A stretch of DNA of 64,000 nucleotides from an uncultured Alphaproteobacteria bacterium (GCA_902601455.1 CACKNC010000002.1:1-64000); one strand, 5' to 3'; shown: positions 36,482 through 46,737, counted from the stretch's first letter. Notes: generated by a model not told the origin, from the sequence alone. A program made the numbers and translations.

Positions 36482-37161
36482 GATATTTTAAATTATTTAT
36501 AATAGTTACTTTTTTATTAATACCATTAACTGCAAATACATTTCCTATACCAGATGACAGCGAGGTGAGCTTTGATGTAATTAGAAAAAATAAAGTAATA
36601 GGTAATTTAACCTCTAAATTTATTAATGAAGGGGAAAATATAATTCTTCATTCCGTATTAAAAATAAACGTTAAAATATTGTTTATTCCAGCTTATAAAT
36701 TTTTTCAAGAAACAAAAGAAACTTGGCATGATGGAAATTTTATATCGATTGATGGATTTACAGATTTTGAAGATGATAGAGAATATAAAATAGAAGGAAA
36801 AGATGAGGATGGTGTCTTTAAAGCCACGGGTATGGATGGTTTATTAGAACTAGATGAAAATATTTTACCACTTAATTATTGGAATAAAGACATATTGGAA
36901 GAGGAAGAGCTTTTTGATACTCAAAAAGGTATTGTTAGAAAAGTTAGTGTAAAAAAATTAAAAGATGAAGAAATCAAAATCAAAGACTCAAATTTATTAG
37001 CTGAAAAATACATTTTTAATGCAACAAAAAATCCCAAAGATAAAGGTCCCTTCCCTCAATATACTCTATGGTATTATAATAAGGAGCTTATTAAGATGGA
37101 ATTTAAGAATCCAAATGATAAAAAAAATATTATAACTATAATCAGGAAAGATTGGGAATAA
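36478..37161 (+). CDS. Secreted DUF6134-like protein
   Basis: A 227-residue protein starting at GTG, with a signal peptide (RYFKLFIIVTFLLIPLTANT). The mature part, opening VSFDVIRKNKVIGNLTSKF, has the alternating beta pattern of DUF6134, and the mid-segment ETKETWHDGNFISIDGFTD is characteristic. It is expected to be a periplasmic beta-barrel-like or lipid-binding protein of unknown role. The GTG overlaps the SDR stop (GTGA), and the next SDR starts three bases after its stop, so the three genes form one unit. Confidence 0.78.
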   Translation: MRYFKLFIIVTFLLIPLTANTFPIPDDSEVSFDVIRKNKVIGNLTSKFINEGENIILHSVLKINVKILFIPAYKFFQETKETWHDGNFISIDGFTDFEDDREYKIEGKDEDGVFKATGMDGLLELDENILPLNYWNKDILEEEELFDTQKGIVRKVSVKKLKDEEIKIKDSNLLAEKYIFNATKNPKDKGPFPQYTLWYYNKELIKMEFKNPNDKKNIITIIRKDWE

Positions 37162-37164
37162 TAA

Positions 37165-37929
37165 ATGTCAAAAAGAATTATATGGATAACTGGTGGCTCT
37201 TCAGGTATTGGATTTGCTACTGCCAAGCATTTTTTAAAAAGAAATTGGGTTGTAATAATTAGCTCAAGTAATTTAAAAAAGTTAAATGATGCTAAAAATA
37301 AAATAATAACTAATGATAATATAGATAATCTTCATATTATTAAATGTGATATTACAGATAAAAAAGAGGTAATAAATACTATTTCATCCATTACGAATAA
37401 AATCGGAGATATCAATATAGCTCTTCTTAATGCTGCTGCTTACTCACCAAATAAAAACCAAGATTTTGACATAAGTAATTATGAACTATTAATAGATGTA
37501 AATTTAAAAGGTACACTTTATTGCATTGATGCTCTTAAAGATGCTATGAAAGGTAAAAATAATACAATAGCAATAGTATCTTCACCAATTGGCTATCGGG
37601 GTTGGCCAACTTCAGGTGCTTATGGGATGACTAAAGCTGCCCAACTAAATTTATCAGAGAGTTTATTCTTTGATTTTAAAAAAATTGGAATTAACTTTAG
37701 GGTAGTCAATCCTGGATTTATTGATACTGAAGCTACTAGATTAAACTCTTTTAAAATGCCTTTTTTAAAATCTGCAGAGTTTGCTGCAGAAAAAATATTT
37801 AATGGGTTAGTTCATAAGAAAAAATTTGAGATTTATTTTCCTTTTCTAATTGTGTTTTTTGTCAAAATTCTCAGAATAATGCCTTATAAATTATATTTTT
37901 ACTTGTGGAAAAAGATAGGGAATTTCTAA
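37165..37929 (+). CDS. SDR-family NAD(P)-dependent oxidoreductase
   Basis: Classical short-chain dehydrogenase of 254 residues. Cofactor loop: IWITGGSSGIGFATAKH; NAA motif LLNAAAYSPN; catalytic Ser in IVSSPIGYRGWP; catalytic Tyr and Lys in SGAYGMTKAAQ. All active-site residues are intact, in contrast to the frameshifted SDR nearby. The C-terminal tail is hydrophobic and basic (FFVKILRIMPYKLYFYLW), which may dock on membrane. Substrate unknown. The stop overlaps the convergent pfk stop by four bases. Confidence 0.88.
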   Translation: MSKRIIWITGGSSGIGFATAKHFLKRNWVVIISSSNLKKLNDAKNKIITNDNIDNLHIIKCDITDKKEVINTISSITNKIGDINIALLNAAAYSPNKNQDFDISNYELLIDVNLKGTLYCIDALKDAMKGKNNTIAIVSSPIGYRGWPTSGAYGMTKAAQLNLSESLFFDFKKIGINFRVVNPGFIDTEATRLNSFKMPFLKSAEFAAEKIFNGLVHKKKFEIYFPFLIVFFVKILRIMPYKLYFYLWKKIGNF

Positions 37930-39011
37930 CCTAAATCCCCAATATATATTCCTAATCCCCTAGCTACGTCAATTAATGGATCTGATTTACTTAAGGTTTG
38001 AGATTTTCCAGCGATATCATCTAGAGAAACATCTTTCACACTTCTGTCTTGCCAAACAACTACCCTATTATAACGTCCATTGGCAATCAAATCTACTGCC
38101 TTAACACCGAAAGCACTAGCAATTAATCGATCTCTGTGTGTTGGTTGTGCTCCACGTTGAACATGACCAAGAACTGTAACACGTGTTTCTGCATCTGTAA
38201 GTTTATAAATTTCATCACCTAAATAAGTACCAATTCCACCTAATCTGATTTCCCCATCAACAAATTTAACTGTTGCTTTTTTACCATCTTCTTTTTTGAC
38301 TGCCTCTGCTACAACAATAAGAGCATGATTTCTTCCTTTGCTTCTTATATTTTCAATATGACTAGCAATCCCTTTTATTGAATAAGGTATTTCAGGTATT
38401 AAAATTACATCTGCTCCTCCAGCTATTCCAGCATTAAGAGCTATATGACCAGCGTCTCTTCCCATTACTTCAAGAATCATAGCTCTTCTATGACTAGCTG
38501 CAGTAGGTTGAAGCATGTCCAAAGCATTGGTGGCAACATCTACAGCAGTATCATATCCAATTGAAAGTTCATTATGTTTTACATCATTATCAATTGTCTT
38601 AGGAATTCCGATAAAATTTATATTTCCCTTGTTTGTAAGAGTTTGTAGAATTTTTAGACTACCATCACCACCAATACCAATTAGAGCATCTAATTCTAAT
38701 TTTTTAAAACTTGAAATAATTAGTTCAGAAACTTCGATAATTTTACCCTCTTTTTTTATGGTACCAAAGGGATTACCTTTGTTGTTAGAACCCAAGAATG
38801 TTCCACCCATTCTCATCAAATTACCATCAAAATGCTCTGGTTTTAACTCTACAACATCAATTGGATCTTTCATTAAACCTAAGGTTCCATCTCTCAAACC
38901 AAATACTTGCCAACCATATTGAGAAGTTGCTCGTAAAGTAACGGCCCTTATAACAGCATTTAAACCCGCACAATCACCACCACTGGTTAAAATACCTATT
39001 TTTTTTACCAC
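37926..39011 (-). CDS. pfk: 6-phosphofructokinase, mixed-substrate (group III) type
   Basis: Phosphorylates fructose 6-phosphate in glycolysis. The 361-residue protein shows GILTSGGDCAGLNAVIRA, GIGGDGSLKIL and IPKTIDNDVK. The position that is Gly in ATP enzymes and Asp in PPi enzymes is Gly117 (GGDGS), while the second discriminating site is Lys138 (PKTIDND), the PPi-type residue. That Gly/Lys combination is known from the group III actinobacterial-type PFKs, which may use ATP or PPi, so the donor cannot be named. Divergent from the DUF465 gene. Confidence 0.9.
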   Translation of the reverse strand: MVKKIGILTSGGDCAGLNAVIRAVTLRATSQYGWQVFGLRDGTLGLMKDPIDVVELKPEHFDGNLMRMGGTFLGSNNKGNPFGTIKKEGKIIEVSELIISSFKKLELDALIGIGGDGSLKILQTLTNKGNINFIGIPKTIDNDVKHNELSIGYDTAVDVATNALDMLQPTAASHRRAMILEVMGRDAGHIALNAGIAGGADVILIPEIPYSIKGIASHIENIRSKGRNHALIVVAEAVKKEDGKKATVKFVDGEIRLGGIGTYLGDEIYKLTDAETRVTVLGHVQRGAQPTHRDRLIASAFGVKAVDLIANGRYNRVVVWQDRSVKDVSLDDIAGKSQTLSKSDPLIDVARGLGIYIGDLG

Positions 39012-39056
39012 GAGGTGTTTATATACTATAATTTAATAAGATAAATTTTAAATTTC

Positions 39057-39257
39057 ATGAATAATGACTCTAAGCTGATAGAAAAACTAAAAGAATATGA
39101 GCAAGAACACTCCGATCTAGATGAGATTTTAATACAACTACAAGAAAAAAATACAGTCAATTTATTACAAATTCAGAGATTAAAAAAAAGAAAATTAATA
39201 CTTAAAGATAAGATTGCTTTGATAAAAATTGAATTAGAACCTGATAGTATTGCTTAG
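39057..39257 (+). CDS. DUF465 family protein (YdcH-like)
   Basis: A 66-residue, helical, strongly charged protein matching DUF465: KLKEYEQEHSDLDEILIQL and the basic stretch LQIQRLKKRKLILKDKIALI. These are short coiled-coil proteins of unknown function, common in proteobacteria. Divergent from pfk by 45 bases; its stop overlaps the coq9 stop by four bases. Confidence 0.85.
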   Translation: MNNDSKLIEKLKEYEQEHSDLDEILIQLQEKNTVNLLQIQRLKKRKLILKDKIALIKIELEPDSIA

Positions 39258-39895
39258 TAAGAATTTTTTACAAATTTAGTTATTTTTGGTAAATACTCTT
39301 TTATAATTTTAAGCTTAGATTTCAGTTGTGGAATTTTTGAAACTCTTTTCAAGCTTTCATCTAAAATTGCTTCTAACTCCTCTTGATTATTATTATTAAA
39401 AAAGAAAAGCATTATTCTTGAATATATACCCGATAAAATTAATCTTTTTGTGTAAAAATTAAAATCAGTTGAAGTATCACCTGCAATAAACCATATTTGA
39501 TCAACACTTTTATAAATTTGACTTGATAAATTAAGATTTATCTTTGGAATAAGTAAATTTAAAAAAATATTTTTATAAAAAATTTTATCCTTATTCATTA
39601 AATAGATTTTTGAGAGTAATATCTTTCTAATTCTCTTATGCACTGGTAATCTAATTAAATCAATTTTCTTACAATACTTTTCTAACTCACTATTAAGCTG
39701 CTTCAATGAAAATTTTATCAGATCAACATTTCCTTCAGGAAATAATAAATCTACTTCATCTGAAACTAGTCCATGTTTTTTTGAAATTTTTCTAAGACTA
39801 TTTTTGTCTAATCCATTTTTTGTAATAAAAGGTTTTGCATGTTTTAAAACTACTAATCTTTTTTTTAAAAGAAAATTATTTTGATGCATCATCAT
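39254..39895 (-). CDS. COQ9-family ubiquinone biosynthesis protein
   Basis: A 213-residue protein with a TetR-like N-terminal helical domain and the COQ9 domain at the C terminus. The signature VDQIWFIAGDTSTDFNFYTKR, here split across the last third, is diagnostic. COQ9 binds ubiquinone intermediates and presents them to Coq7, the hydroxylase before the last methylation. It ties functionally to ubiG and the ABC1 kinase elsewhere in the window. Overlaps the end of def by 20 bases, an unusual fusion of ribosome and quinone genes into one unit. Confidence 0.9.
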   Translation of the reverse strand: MMMHQNNFLLKKRLVVLKHAKPFITKNGLDKNSLRKISKKHGLVSDEVDLLFPEGNVDLIKFSLKQLNSELEKYCKKIDLIRLPVHKRIRKILLSKIYLMNKDKIFYKNIFLNLLIPKINLNLSSQIYKSVDQIWFIAGDTSTDFNFYTKRLILSGIYSRIMLFFFNNNNQEELEAILDESLKRVSKIPQLKSKLKIIKEYLPKITKFVKNSY

Positions 39896-40412
39896 TATTA
39901 TTTTTCCAAAATTTTTCTATCTCTTCAGAGAATCCAAATGCTCTTTTATCTGCTAATCTTGAAGTATACAAAATTCCATTTAAGTGGTCAAACTCATGTT
40001 GTATTACTCTTGCATGAAGACCTTCAGCTTCTCCAGATACTTTGTTACCATTTAAATCAATTGCTGAATATTTAATTTGTTTAAACCTTCTTACTAGACC
40101 AGACATTCCAGGTATAGAGAGACATCCCTCCCAATCATCTGCTGTTTCATCCGATATTTTATCAATTATTGGGTTTATCAAAACTGAAATTTTAATTTGT
40201 TGTTCATCTTTTATGTCAGGATTTCTATAAATAAAAAGTCTGTGGCTTAGATGTACTTGAGGAGCGGCCAATCCTATTCCATCGGCGTCAATCATTGTTT
40301 CAGACATGTCGTACACTATTTTTTTTAAATCAAAATCACTTAAATTACTAATTTCATTAGTTTTTTTAATTAGAACTGGATGTCCTAGTTTTGCTATTTT
40401 TAAGATTGCCAC
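39876..40412 (-). CDS. def: Peptide deformylase
   Basis: Removes the formyl group from new polypeptides. All three active-site motifs are present: DGIGLAAPQV, EGCLSIPGMSG (metal-ligand Cys) and IQHEFDHLNGILYTSRL (two ligand His and the catalytic Glu). Length 178 is normal. The 3' end overlaps coq9 by 20 bases. Confidence 0.96.
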   Translation of the reverse strand: MAILKIAKLGHPVLIKKTNEISNLSDFDLKKIVYDMSETMIDADGIGLAAPQVHLSHRLFIYRNPDIKDEQQIKISVLINPIIDKISDETADDWEGCLSIPGMSGLVRRFKQIKYSAIDLNGNKVSGEAEGLHARVIQHEFDHLNGILYTSRLADKRAFGFSEEIEKFWKNNNDDASK

Positions 40413-40497
40413 AAAGTTTATATAGTTATTAAGTTAAATTATACCATCCATTTTAAATAATATATGAGTATTTGCATTAAATAGTTGTATGTGTTAA

Positions 40498-40707
40498 ATG
40501 GCCTCCAATATGACACTACACGTAAACGTTAAAGATAATAACATTGAGCAAGCTTTAAGAAGCTTGAAAAAAAAGATGCAAAGAGAGGGTTTGTACAAAG
40601 AAATGAAATTAAGAAAACATTTCGAAAAACCTTGTCTTAAAAGAGCTAGAGAAAAAGAAGAAAATATCAGAAGAGCGAGAAAAACTGCGAAAAGAAATAA
40701 TTCTTAA
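40498..40707 (+). CDS. rpsU: Ribosomal protein bS21
   Basis: Small basic protein of 69 residues matching S21: [19 protein letters not shown], then [19 protein letters not shown] and a basic C-terminal helix. Two in-frame ATGs lie four codons apart; the second ([11 protein letters not shown]) agrees better with other alphaproteobacteria. Divergent from def over 85 bases, one of the longer gaps here. The stop overlaps the pntB stop by four bases. Confidence 0.95.
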   Translation: MASNMTLHVNVKDNNIEQALRSLKKKMQREGLYKEMKLRKHFEKPCLKRAREKEENIRRARKTAKRNNS

Positions 40708-42095
40708 TTTAAACTTTTAACTATATCCTCACACATTTTTTTAGCATCACCAAAAAGCATAGTTGTATTATCCCTATAAAATAGTTCATTGTCTACACCT
40801 GAATAACCTGTAGCCATTGACCTTTTAATAAATAATACAGTTTGTGATTTTTCTACATCAAGTATGGGCATACCGTAAATTGGAGATGTCTCATCTGTTT
40901 TAGCAGCAGGATTAGTTACATCATTTGCACCAATTACAAAAGACACTTCAGTCATTGGAAAATCATGATTTATCTCATCTAATTCTAATACTTCCTCATA
41001 TGGAACGTTAGCTTCAGCTAATAAAACATTCATATGACCTGGCATTCTTCCTGCAACTGGATGGATTGCGTATCTTACATTAATTCCTGCTTTTTTTAAT
41101 ATATCTCCCATTTCTCTTAGAGCATGTTGTGCTTGAGCTACGGCCATACCATAGCCTGGTACAATTATAACGGAGTCTGCGTTTTTCATAATGTAAGCTG
41201 CATCCTCAGCATTACCTTGCTTAACTATTTTATCAGAATTATCACTAGTACTATTTACTGCCTGTTCTCCACCAAACCCGCCTAAAACAACACTTATAAT
41301 AGATCTATTCATTCCTTTACTCATAATATAACTAAGAATAGCGCCCGAGGCACCGACCAGGGCACCAGTGATTATTAAAAGGTTATTGCTAAGAGTAAAA
41401 CCAATTCCACATGCTGCCCATCCAGAATATGAATTAAGCATTGACACAACAACTGGCATATCTGCACCACCAATTGGAATAACAACTAAAAAACCTAATA
41501 TTATCGATACGGCAACAATTGTCCAAAAAATAGTTGGTGATTGATCTAAAACAAACATAATAATTAGACCAACTATACCAATCAAAATAAGAGCATTTAT
41601 TGTATGTTGAAATTTAAATACTATCGGTTTTCCTGAAACAGTTCCTTGAAGTTTGCCAAAGGCAAGAACTGATCCAGAAAATGTTATTGCACCTATAAAT
41701 GTTCCAATACTCATTTCTATCAAACTACTTGTCCCAATTGATCCTATATTTCCGATTCCAAAAGATGCAGGATCATAAAAAGCTGCAGCTGCTACAAAAA
41801 CTGCTGCAATACCTACCAAACTATGAAAAGCAGCAACAAGCTGTGGTAGAGCTGTCATTTCTATTCTTAATGCTATAAACGTACCAATTGCACCTCCTAT
41901 GATTATAGCGGCACCAATTTCTACATAACTAAGTACAGATTTGAACATCAATGTGGTAATGATTGCAATAATCATTCCAATAATCCCAAAAATATTACCT
42001 AATCTAGACGACTCTGGATGAGATAAACCTCTTAAAGCAAATATGAATAACAAAGCTGATGCTAAATATAAAACTGCAACCATATTTGCCGACAT
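40704..42095 (-). CDS. pntB: NAD(P) transhydrogenase subunit beta
   Basis: Membrane and NADP-binding subunit of the proton-translocating transhydrogenase, which uses the proton gradient to make NADPH from NADH. Nine or so membrane segments in the first 280 residues are followed by the NADP domain, with [18 protein letters not shown] and the [11 protein letters not shown] segment. Length 463 is normal. Last of three coupled pnt genes. Confidence 0.97.
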   Translation of the reverse strand: MSANMVAVLYLASALLFIFALRGLSHPESSRLGNIFGIIGMIIAIITTLMFKSVLSYVEIGAAIIIGGAIGTFIALRIEMTALPQLVAAFHSLVGIAAVFVAAAAFYDPASFGIGNIGSIGTSSLIEMSIGTFIGAITFSGSVLAFGKLQGTVSGKPIVFKFQHTINALILIGIVGLIIMFVLDQSPTIFWTIVAVSIILGFLVVIPIGGADMPVVVSMLNSYSGWAACGIGFTLSNNLLIITGALVGASGAILSYIMSKGMNRSIISVVLGGFGGEQAVNSTSDNSDKIVKQGNAEDAAYIMKNADSVIIVPGYGMAVAQAQHALREMGDILKKAGINVRYAIHPVAGRMPGHMNVLLAEANVPYEEVLELDEINHDFPMTEVSFVIGANDVTNPAAKTDETSPIYGMPILDVEKSQTVLFIKRSMATGYSGVDNELFYRDNTTMLFGDAKKMCEDIVKSLN

Positions 42096-42098
42096 TTC

Positions 42099-42413
42099 TT
42101 ATGCCTTCTTTTCTTTTTTTGGTTTTTTCTTAAACATAGATAGCATACGATAAGTAACAATAAATCCACCAAAAATATTTATTGAGGCAAGTACTACCCC
42201 TATAATGCCAAAGATTTTTGATGTTTCATGTCCTAATGGGCCTGCAGCAAGAATGGCTCCAACAATTATAACACTAGAGATAGCATTAGTAACTCCCATC
42301 AAGGGACTATGAAGAGCTGGAGTTACTGACCAAACTACATAATATCCAATTATACAAGCTAGAAAAAAGACTGTTAAACCAATTACAAAAATTTCAGAAC
42401 TATGAGCTTCCAT
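42099..42413 (-). CDS. pntA2: NAD(P) transhydrogenase subunit alpha, membrane part
   Basis: A 104-residue membrane protein with three to four hydrophobic segments ([20 protein letters not shown] first) and the [19 protein letters not shown] signature. It corresponds to the C-terminal membrane part of E. coli PntA, split into its own gene here as is usual in alphaproteobacteria. Ends three bases before pntB. Confidence 0.95.
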   Translation of the reverse strand: MEAHSSEIFVIGLTVFFLACIIGYYVVWSVTPALHSPLMGVTNAISSVIIVGAILAAGPLGHETSKIFGIIGVVLASINIFGGFIVTYRMLSMFKKKPKKEKKA

Positions 42414-42414
42414 A

Positions 42415-43536
42415 TTAATTAAACTGCTCCAATCTTAGTTTACCCTCATTAGTTAAGACAACTGCATTAACAATCTCGTCTTCCCAATTAAGATTAATTT
42501 TTTTATCCTCTTTATTAATAATTAAACTAAGAAAATTAAAGATGTTTTTTGCATATAAAGCAGAAGCATCTTTTGCTACTCTTCCAGGTACATTTGCATA
42601 CCCAATAACTTTTACTCCATTATGATCTACAATCTGACCAAGTTTACTAATAGGGCAATTTCCCCCTGCCTCAACTGCTAAATCAACAACAACGGAACCA
42701 GATGCCATCGACTCTACCATTTCTTGAGAAATTAAAACAGGTGCTGTTTTGCCAGGAATAAGAGCAGTGCAAATAACTATGTCTTGTTTAGCTATAGTAT
42801 CAGCAATTAGTTTGGCTTGCTTTTTTTTGTATTCATTACTCATTTCTTTAGCATAACCACCTTCTGTTTCAGCATTTGTAGAATCTTCATCTTCTACCAT
42901 TATAAACTTTCCACCAAGACTCTCTACTTGCTCTTTTGTAGCAGACCTAACATCAGTTGCTGAAACTACAGCACCTAATCTTTTTGCAGTAGCAATGGCT
43001 TGTAATCCTGCAACACCAACGCCTAATACCATAACTTTAGCAGGGTTGACTCTTCCGGCTGCAGTCATCATCATTGGAAAAGCTTTTCCAAACTGCTCGG
43101 CAGCATCTATAACACTTCTATAACCTGCTAAATTTGCTTGAGATGATAAAACATCCATACTTTGAGCTCTACTAATTCTTGGAATCAGCTCCATACAACA
43201 AGATATTATTTTTTTATTATTTAATGCATTAAAATATTTTTTATTTTCATAAGGATTAAGAATACCTATTAAAACTGTTTTTTCATTTAACTTATTTAAA
43301 TCTTCTTCATTTGGCATTTTAACACAAAGACAAATATCTGAGTTTAAGCAATCATTTCTGGAAGCTATTTTTGCACCATTTTCTTCATAAAGCTTATTTG
43401 GATACCCAGAGTCAATTCCCGCACCGTCTTCAACAAGAACATTTAAACCTAGTCTTTGAAAAAGTTTAATTGAGTCTGGAGTTAAAGATACTCTATTTTC
43501 ATCGCTTGAATGTTCTTTTAATGCTGATATTTGCAT
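42415..43536 (-). CDS. pntA1: NAD(P) transhydrogenase subunit alpha, NAD-binding part
   Basis: A 373-residue soluble NAD-binding subunit, related to alanine dehydrogenase. The N-terminal domain runs from [20 protein letters not shown], and the Rossmann loop is [19 protein letters not shown], followed by [16 protein letters not shown]-type strands ([15 protein letters not shown]). Ends one base before pntA2. Follows the ABC1 kinase gene by 12 bases. Confidence 0.96.
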   Translation of the reverse strand: MQISALKEHSSDENRVSLTPDSIKLFQRLGLNVLVEDGAGIDSGYPNKLYEENGAKIASRNDCLNSDICLCVKMPNEEDLNKLNEKTVLIGILNPYENKKYFNALNNKKIISCCMELIPRISRAQSMDVLSSQANLAGYRSVIDAAEQFGKAFPMMMTAAGRVNPAKVMVLGVGVAGLQAIATAKRLGAVVSATDVRSATKEQVESLGGKFIMVEDEDSTNAETEGGYAKEMSNEYKKKQAKLIADTIAKQDIVICTALIPGKTAPVLISQEMVESMASGSVVVDLAVEAGGNCPISKLGQIVDHNGVKVIGYANVPGRVAKDASALYAKNIFNFLSLIINKEDKKINLNWEDEIVNAVVLTNEGKLRLEQFN

Positions 43537-43548
43537 AAGGGTTTATAA

Positions 43549-44883
43549 TTATAGGTTAACTAATTTTAAAGTATTTTGTTGTTTTTCTGTAAGTTTTTTT
43601 TGACTGAAATCATCAATTAATTCATGAAATACTCTATACCAATTTACTTCAGCTCTTAAATGCATAAAAACTGAGCCTAGTCCAACAGCTGCTCTATCCA
43701 TAAAAACAAACTCCTTAGGAGGTTTAACACCTCCAATTTTTTTTAATTCTTTATGAACTTCTGAAGCAATTTGTGCTCCATAAACACCACTATCGCTCTC
43801 TTGAATTTTTTGTATTTTATCTTCCATTAAAGGTGCGTAAAGAAAATTTGCCCACTTACTGAGTATATTTAACTTCTCTTTAGTAATATCTTCAAAACCC
43901 CATTGTTCATAAGCGTGAACTGCGAGTTGTTCATCATTTTTTTGAAGAGCAAAATATAAATCAATGACACCTTGAATAAATTTTGATTTAAATATTCTCA
44001 TACAACCAAAGTCATATAGATTGATGCTAAGATCATCTTGGACTGAATAGTTTCCTAAATGAGGATCTCCATGAATTACTCCATAGTCAAAAAACGGTTT
44101 ATACCATGAATAATACATATTTCTCGCAAGAGAATTTCTAACTTCTTTATTTGCACTCCTATATTCTAGAATTGACTTACCTTCTAACCAAGACATAGTT
44201 AAAAGTCTTTTTGAGCTTAGTTTTTCATAGGTAACAGGTACATGTATAAACTTATCTTTAGAAAATATTTTTCCAAAAACATTCATTAATTTTCTTTCTC
44301 TTTCATAATCTAATTCTTCATTTAATCGCTCTGTTATTTCCTTATAAACTTCTCCTGTCTTTATGGCTTTATTGTAACTTTGATATATAGAAAAAATCAT
44401 CTTTAATTGAGAAAGGTCAGCACTTACAGCAGATTGCATATCTGGATATTGAAGTTTGCAAGCTACAGTTTCACCATTATTTGTAACTGCTTTATGCACT
44501 TGTCCTAAAGAAGCTGCTCTAGTAGCTTCTTTATCAAATTCTTTGAATTGCTTTTGCCAATTTTGTGATAATTCTGTTGCCATCCTTCTTTTTACAAAGA
44601 GCCAACCCATTGGTGGTGCATTAGATTGTAAATGCAATAACTCCTTTGTGTATTCATCAGGTAATAAATCAGGTATAGTTGCAGATAGTTGTGCCACTTT
44701 CATAAGAGGGCCTTTTATTCCACCAAGAGCTTCTCTAATTTCTAATGCATGTTTTTCTTTATCTAGTTTTACACCAAGATATTTCTGACTTGCTAACTTA
44801 GTTGCTAGCTTACCTACAACTCCGCCAACTTGAGCGTATCTTTTTATTTGCTTAGCAATTGATCGTGATTCATTATCTGCCAT
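43549..44883 (-). CDS. ABC1/UbiB-family atypical kinase
   Basis: A 444-residue protein of the ABC1/AarF/COQ8 family. Family marks: GPLMKVAQLSATIPDLLP (the KxGQ-type motif with Ala for Gly), the Ala-rich loop EATRAASLGQVHKA, the catalytic loop VIHGDPHLGNYSV and the metal-binding NLYDFGCMRIF. COQ8-type proteins support ubiquinone synthesis through ATPase activity on the lipid-protein complex. Whether this one is the UbiB role or another ABC1 paralogue is not certain. Starts directly at the pepF stop with no gap. Confidence 0.9.
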   Translation of the reverse strand: MADNESRSIAKQIKRYAQVGGVVGKLATKLASQKYLGVKLDKEKHALEIREALGGIKGPLMKVAQLSATIPDLLPDEYTKELLHLQSNAPPMGWLFVKRRMATELSQNWQKQFKEFDKEATRAASLGQVHKAVTNNGETVACKLQYPDMQSAVSADLSQLKMIFSIYQSYNKAIKTGEVYKEITERLNEELDYERERKLMNVFGKIFSKDKFIHVPVTYEKLSSKRLLTMSWLEGKSILEYRSANKEVRNSLARNMYYSWYKPFFDYGVIHGDPHLGNYSVQDDLSINLYDFGCMRIFKSKFIQGVIDLYFALQKNDEQLAVHAYEQWGFEDITKEKLNILSKWANFLYAPLMEDKIQKIQESDSGVYGAQIASEVHKELKKIGGVKPPKEFVFMDRAAVGLGSVFMHLRAEVNWYRVFHELIDDFSQKKLTEKQQNTLKLVNL

Positions 44884-46683
44884 TTATAAAGTTTCCAATT
44901 CATCAATAAAGCTTTCAATTACATTTAAACCTTTTTTCCAAAAAGATTTTTTTGATAGATTTAAATTAAATGGACTAAACAGTTCATTATATTTTTTAGA
45001 ACCTCCACTTTTAAGGAGATTGATATATTTGTCTTCAAAATTTTGTAGCCCTTTTTCATAGGTATTAAACAACGAATTTACTAAGCAGTCTCCAAATGCA
45101 TATGCATACACATAAAATGGAGAATGAATAAAATGAGGTATATAGCTCCAGAAGTATTTATATTCTTCTTCAAATTTAATAGACGGTCCCAAACTAGTTT
45201 TTTGAACATCCATCCAGATTGAGCATATTTGATCAATACTTAGTTCTGTACTTTTTCTTAAAGTATGAACTTCTTTTTCAAATTGAAAAAAGGCTATTTG
45301 TCTAATTACTGTATTAAGCATATCCTCTACCTTATTAGCTAAAAGAGCTTTTCTTTCTTTTTTAGAGTTTGCTTGTTCAAGTATTGATTTAAATGTAAGC
45401 ATTTCTCCAAATACACTAGCAGTCTCAGCAAGTGTTAAGGGTGTTGAAGCATTAAAGTGTGTTTGGTTTTGACCAGCCAAATATTGATGAACTCCATGAC
45501 CTAATTCATGAGCTAAAGTTGCAACATCTCTTGTTTTTCCTTGAAAATTAACAAGAATAAAGGGATGAACACTAGCTACAGTAGAGGCAGCAAATGCACC
45601 AGGCGATTTACCTTCTAAAACAGGGGCATGAATCCATCTTTCATCAAAGAATTTTTTTACAATATTTCCAATAATAGGATTAAATTCTGAATAAGCATCA
45701 ACAACAGTATTTTGTGCTTCCCTCCAAGTAAAAGTTTTGGAACTTTGGAAAGGCAAGGGGGCATTTCTATCCCAATACATAAGAAATTTTTTTTCAAACC
45801 ATTTAGCTTTTAATGCATAATATCGGTGAGAAAGTTTGGGATAGTATTCAATGACTGAACTAACAAGACTATCTACTACAGAGTCCTCAACAACATTTGA
45901 TAAATTTCTCGCACTTACAGGATTTGGAAGTTTTCTCCAGCTATCATTTATTGATTTATCTTTTGCTAAGGTATTTGTAATGGTAGAAAATATTTTAATA
46001 TTGTTACCTAAAACTTTTCCAACTGATTTGGCTGCCAACTTACGAGTAGATTCATTTTTATCTGACATATAATTGAATATCTGCGCACTAGTTAATTCTT
46101 GTTTTTTAAAGGGAAATTTTAAAGAAGCTATTAAATCATCAAATAATCTTATCCACGCAGAATGAGAGGTAATACTTTTATCCTGAAGTATTTTTTCGAT
46201 TTTTAAATCTAATTGGTAAGGTTTAAATGATCGTTTATTAATAATCCAATTTTTATAAATTTGTAAATTTGGACTTTTAACAAGTTTGTCAATTTGTTTT
46301 TCTGTAATTTGATTTAGCTCTAATGTAAAAAAAATTATTGAAGAGGCATATTTAGTTATCGTCTCTTGCATTTGTTGATAGAATATTTTATTTTTTTCGT
46401 TATTACCATCTTCTGCAACCAATAAATGAGCATAGGATAATATTTTATCCATCAACTCATCTATTCGCTCAAGTTGCTTAATTGCTTTGTACAAATTATC
46501 AGCAGAAAGTGTGTTAACTTTATTTAAGTATTTTTTTTCAAAATTTTGAGTATTTTTTTTTATATCATTCAAATTTCTAATTATGCTTTTATCATTTTGG
46601 GAATTGTACAAATCTTTAAGGTTCCAAACAGGGAGTTTTCCATGTTTTTTTGATGCATTAGTTTGATTATTTTTTGTATTCAT
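44884..46683 (-). CDS. pepF: Oligoendopeptidase F (M3 family metallopeptidase)
   Basis: Cytoplasmic zinc oligopeptidase of 599 residues. The zinc motif is LAHELGHGVHQYLAG (HExxH), with the third ligand Glu in LAETASVFGEML. The N-terminal domain (WNLKDLYNSQNDKSI) and the ILVNFQGKTRDVAT segment are of the M3B pepF type. It degrades short peptides, in keeping with a peptide-using lifestyle and the peptide ABC ATPase at the window end. First gene of the pepF-ABC1-pnt unit, divergent from the acyl-CoA synthetase by 54 bases. Confidence 0.94.
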   Translation of the reverse strand: MNTKNNQTNASKKHGKLPVWNLKDLYNSQNDKSIIRNLNDIKKNTQNFEKKYLNKVNTLSADNLYKAIKQLERIDELMDKILSYAHLLVAEDGNNEKNKIFYQQMQETITKYASSIIFFTLELNQITEKQIDKLVKSPNLQIYKNWIINKRSFKPYQLDLKIEKILQDKSITSHSAWIRLFDDLIASLKFPFKKQELTSAQIFNYMSDKNESTRKLAAKSVGKVLGNNIKIFSTITNTLAKDKSINDSWRKLPNPVSARNLSNVVEDSVVDSLVSSVIEYYPKLSHRYYALKAKWFEKKFLMYWDRNAPLPFQSSKTFTWREAQNTVVDAYSEFNPIIGNIVKKFFDERWIHAPVLEGKSPGAFAASTVASVHPFILVNFQGKTRDVATLAHELGHGVHQYLAGQNQTHFNASTPLTLAETASVFGEMLTFKSILEQANSKKERKALLANKVEDMLNTVIRQIAFFQFEKEVHTLRKSTELSIDQICSIWMDVQKTSLGPSIKFEEEYKYFWSYIPHFIHSPFYVYAYAFGDCLVNSLFNTYEKGLQNFEDKYINLLKSGGSKKYNELFSPFNLNLSKKSFWKKGLNVIESFIDELETL

Positions 46684-46737
46684 AGTATGAAAATAATATA
46701 GGTATTAATTATAGTGTTTGTAGGGAGGTAAAGTCAA

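Noticed and set aside
38515-38922. 135-residue plus-strand ORF inside pfk
   Set aside because: Antisense shadow of the PFK core motifs.
39955-39985. Third copy of the marR palindrome (GTATAC in def)
   Set aside because: Only the central GTATACAAA half matches and it lies in conserved def codons.
44456-44788. 110-residue cysteine-rich plus-strand ORF in the ABC1 kinase gene
   Set aside because: Mirror of the conserved kinase N-terminal region; no independent evidence.
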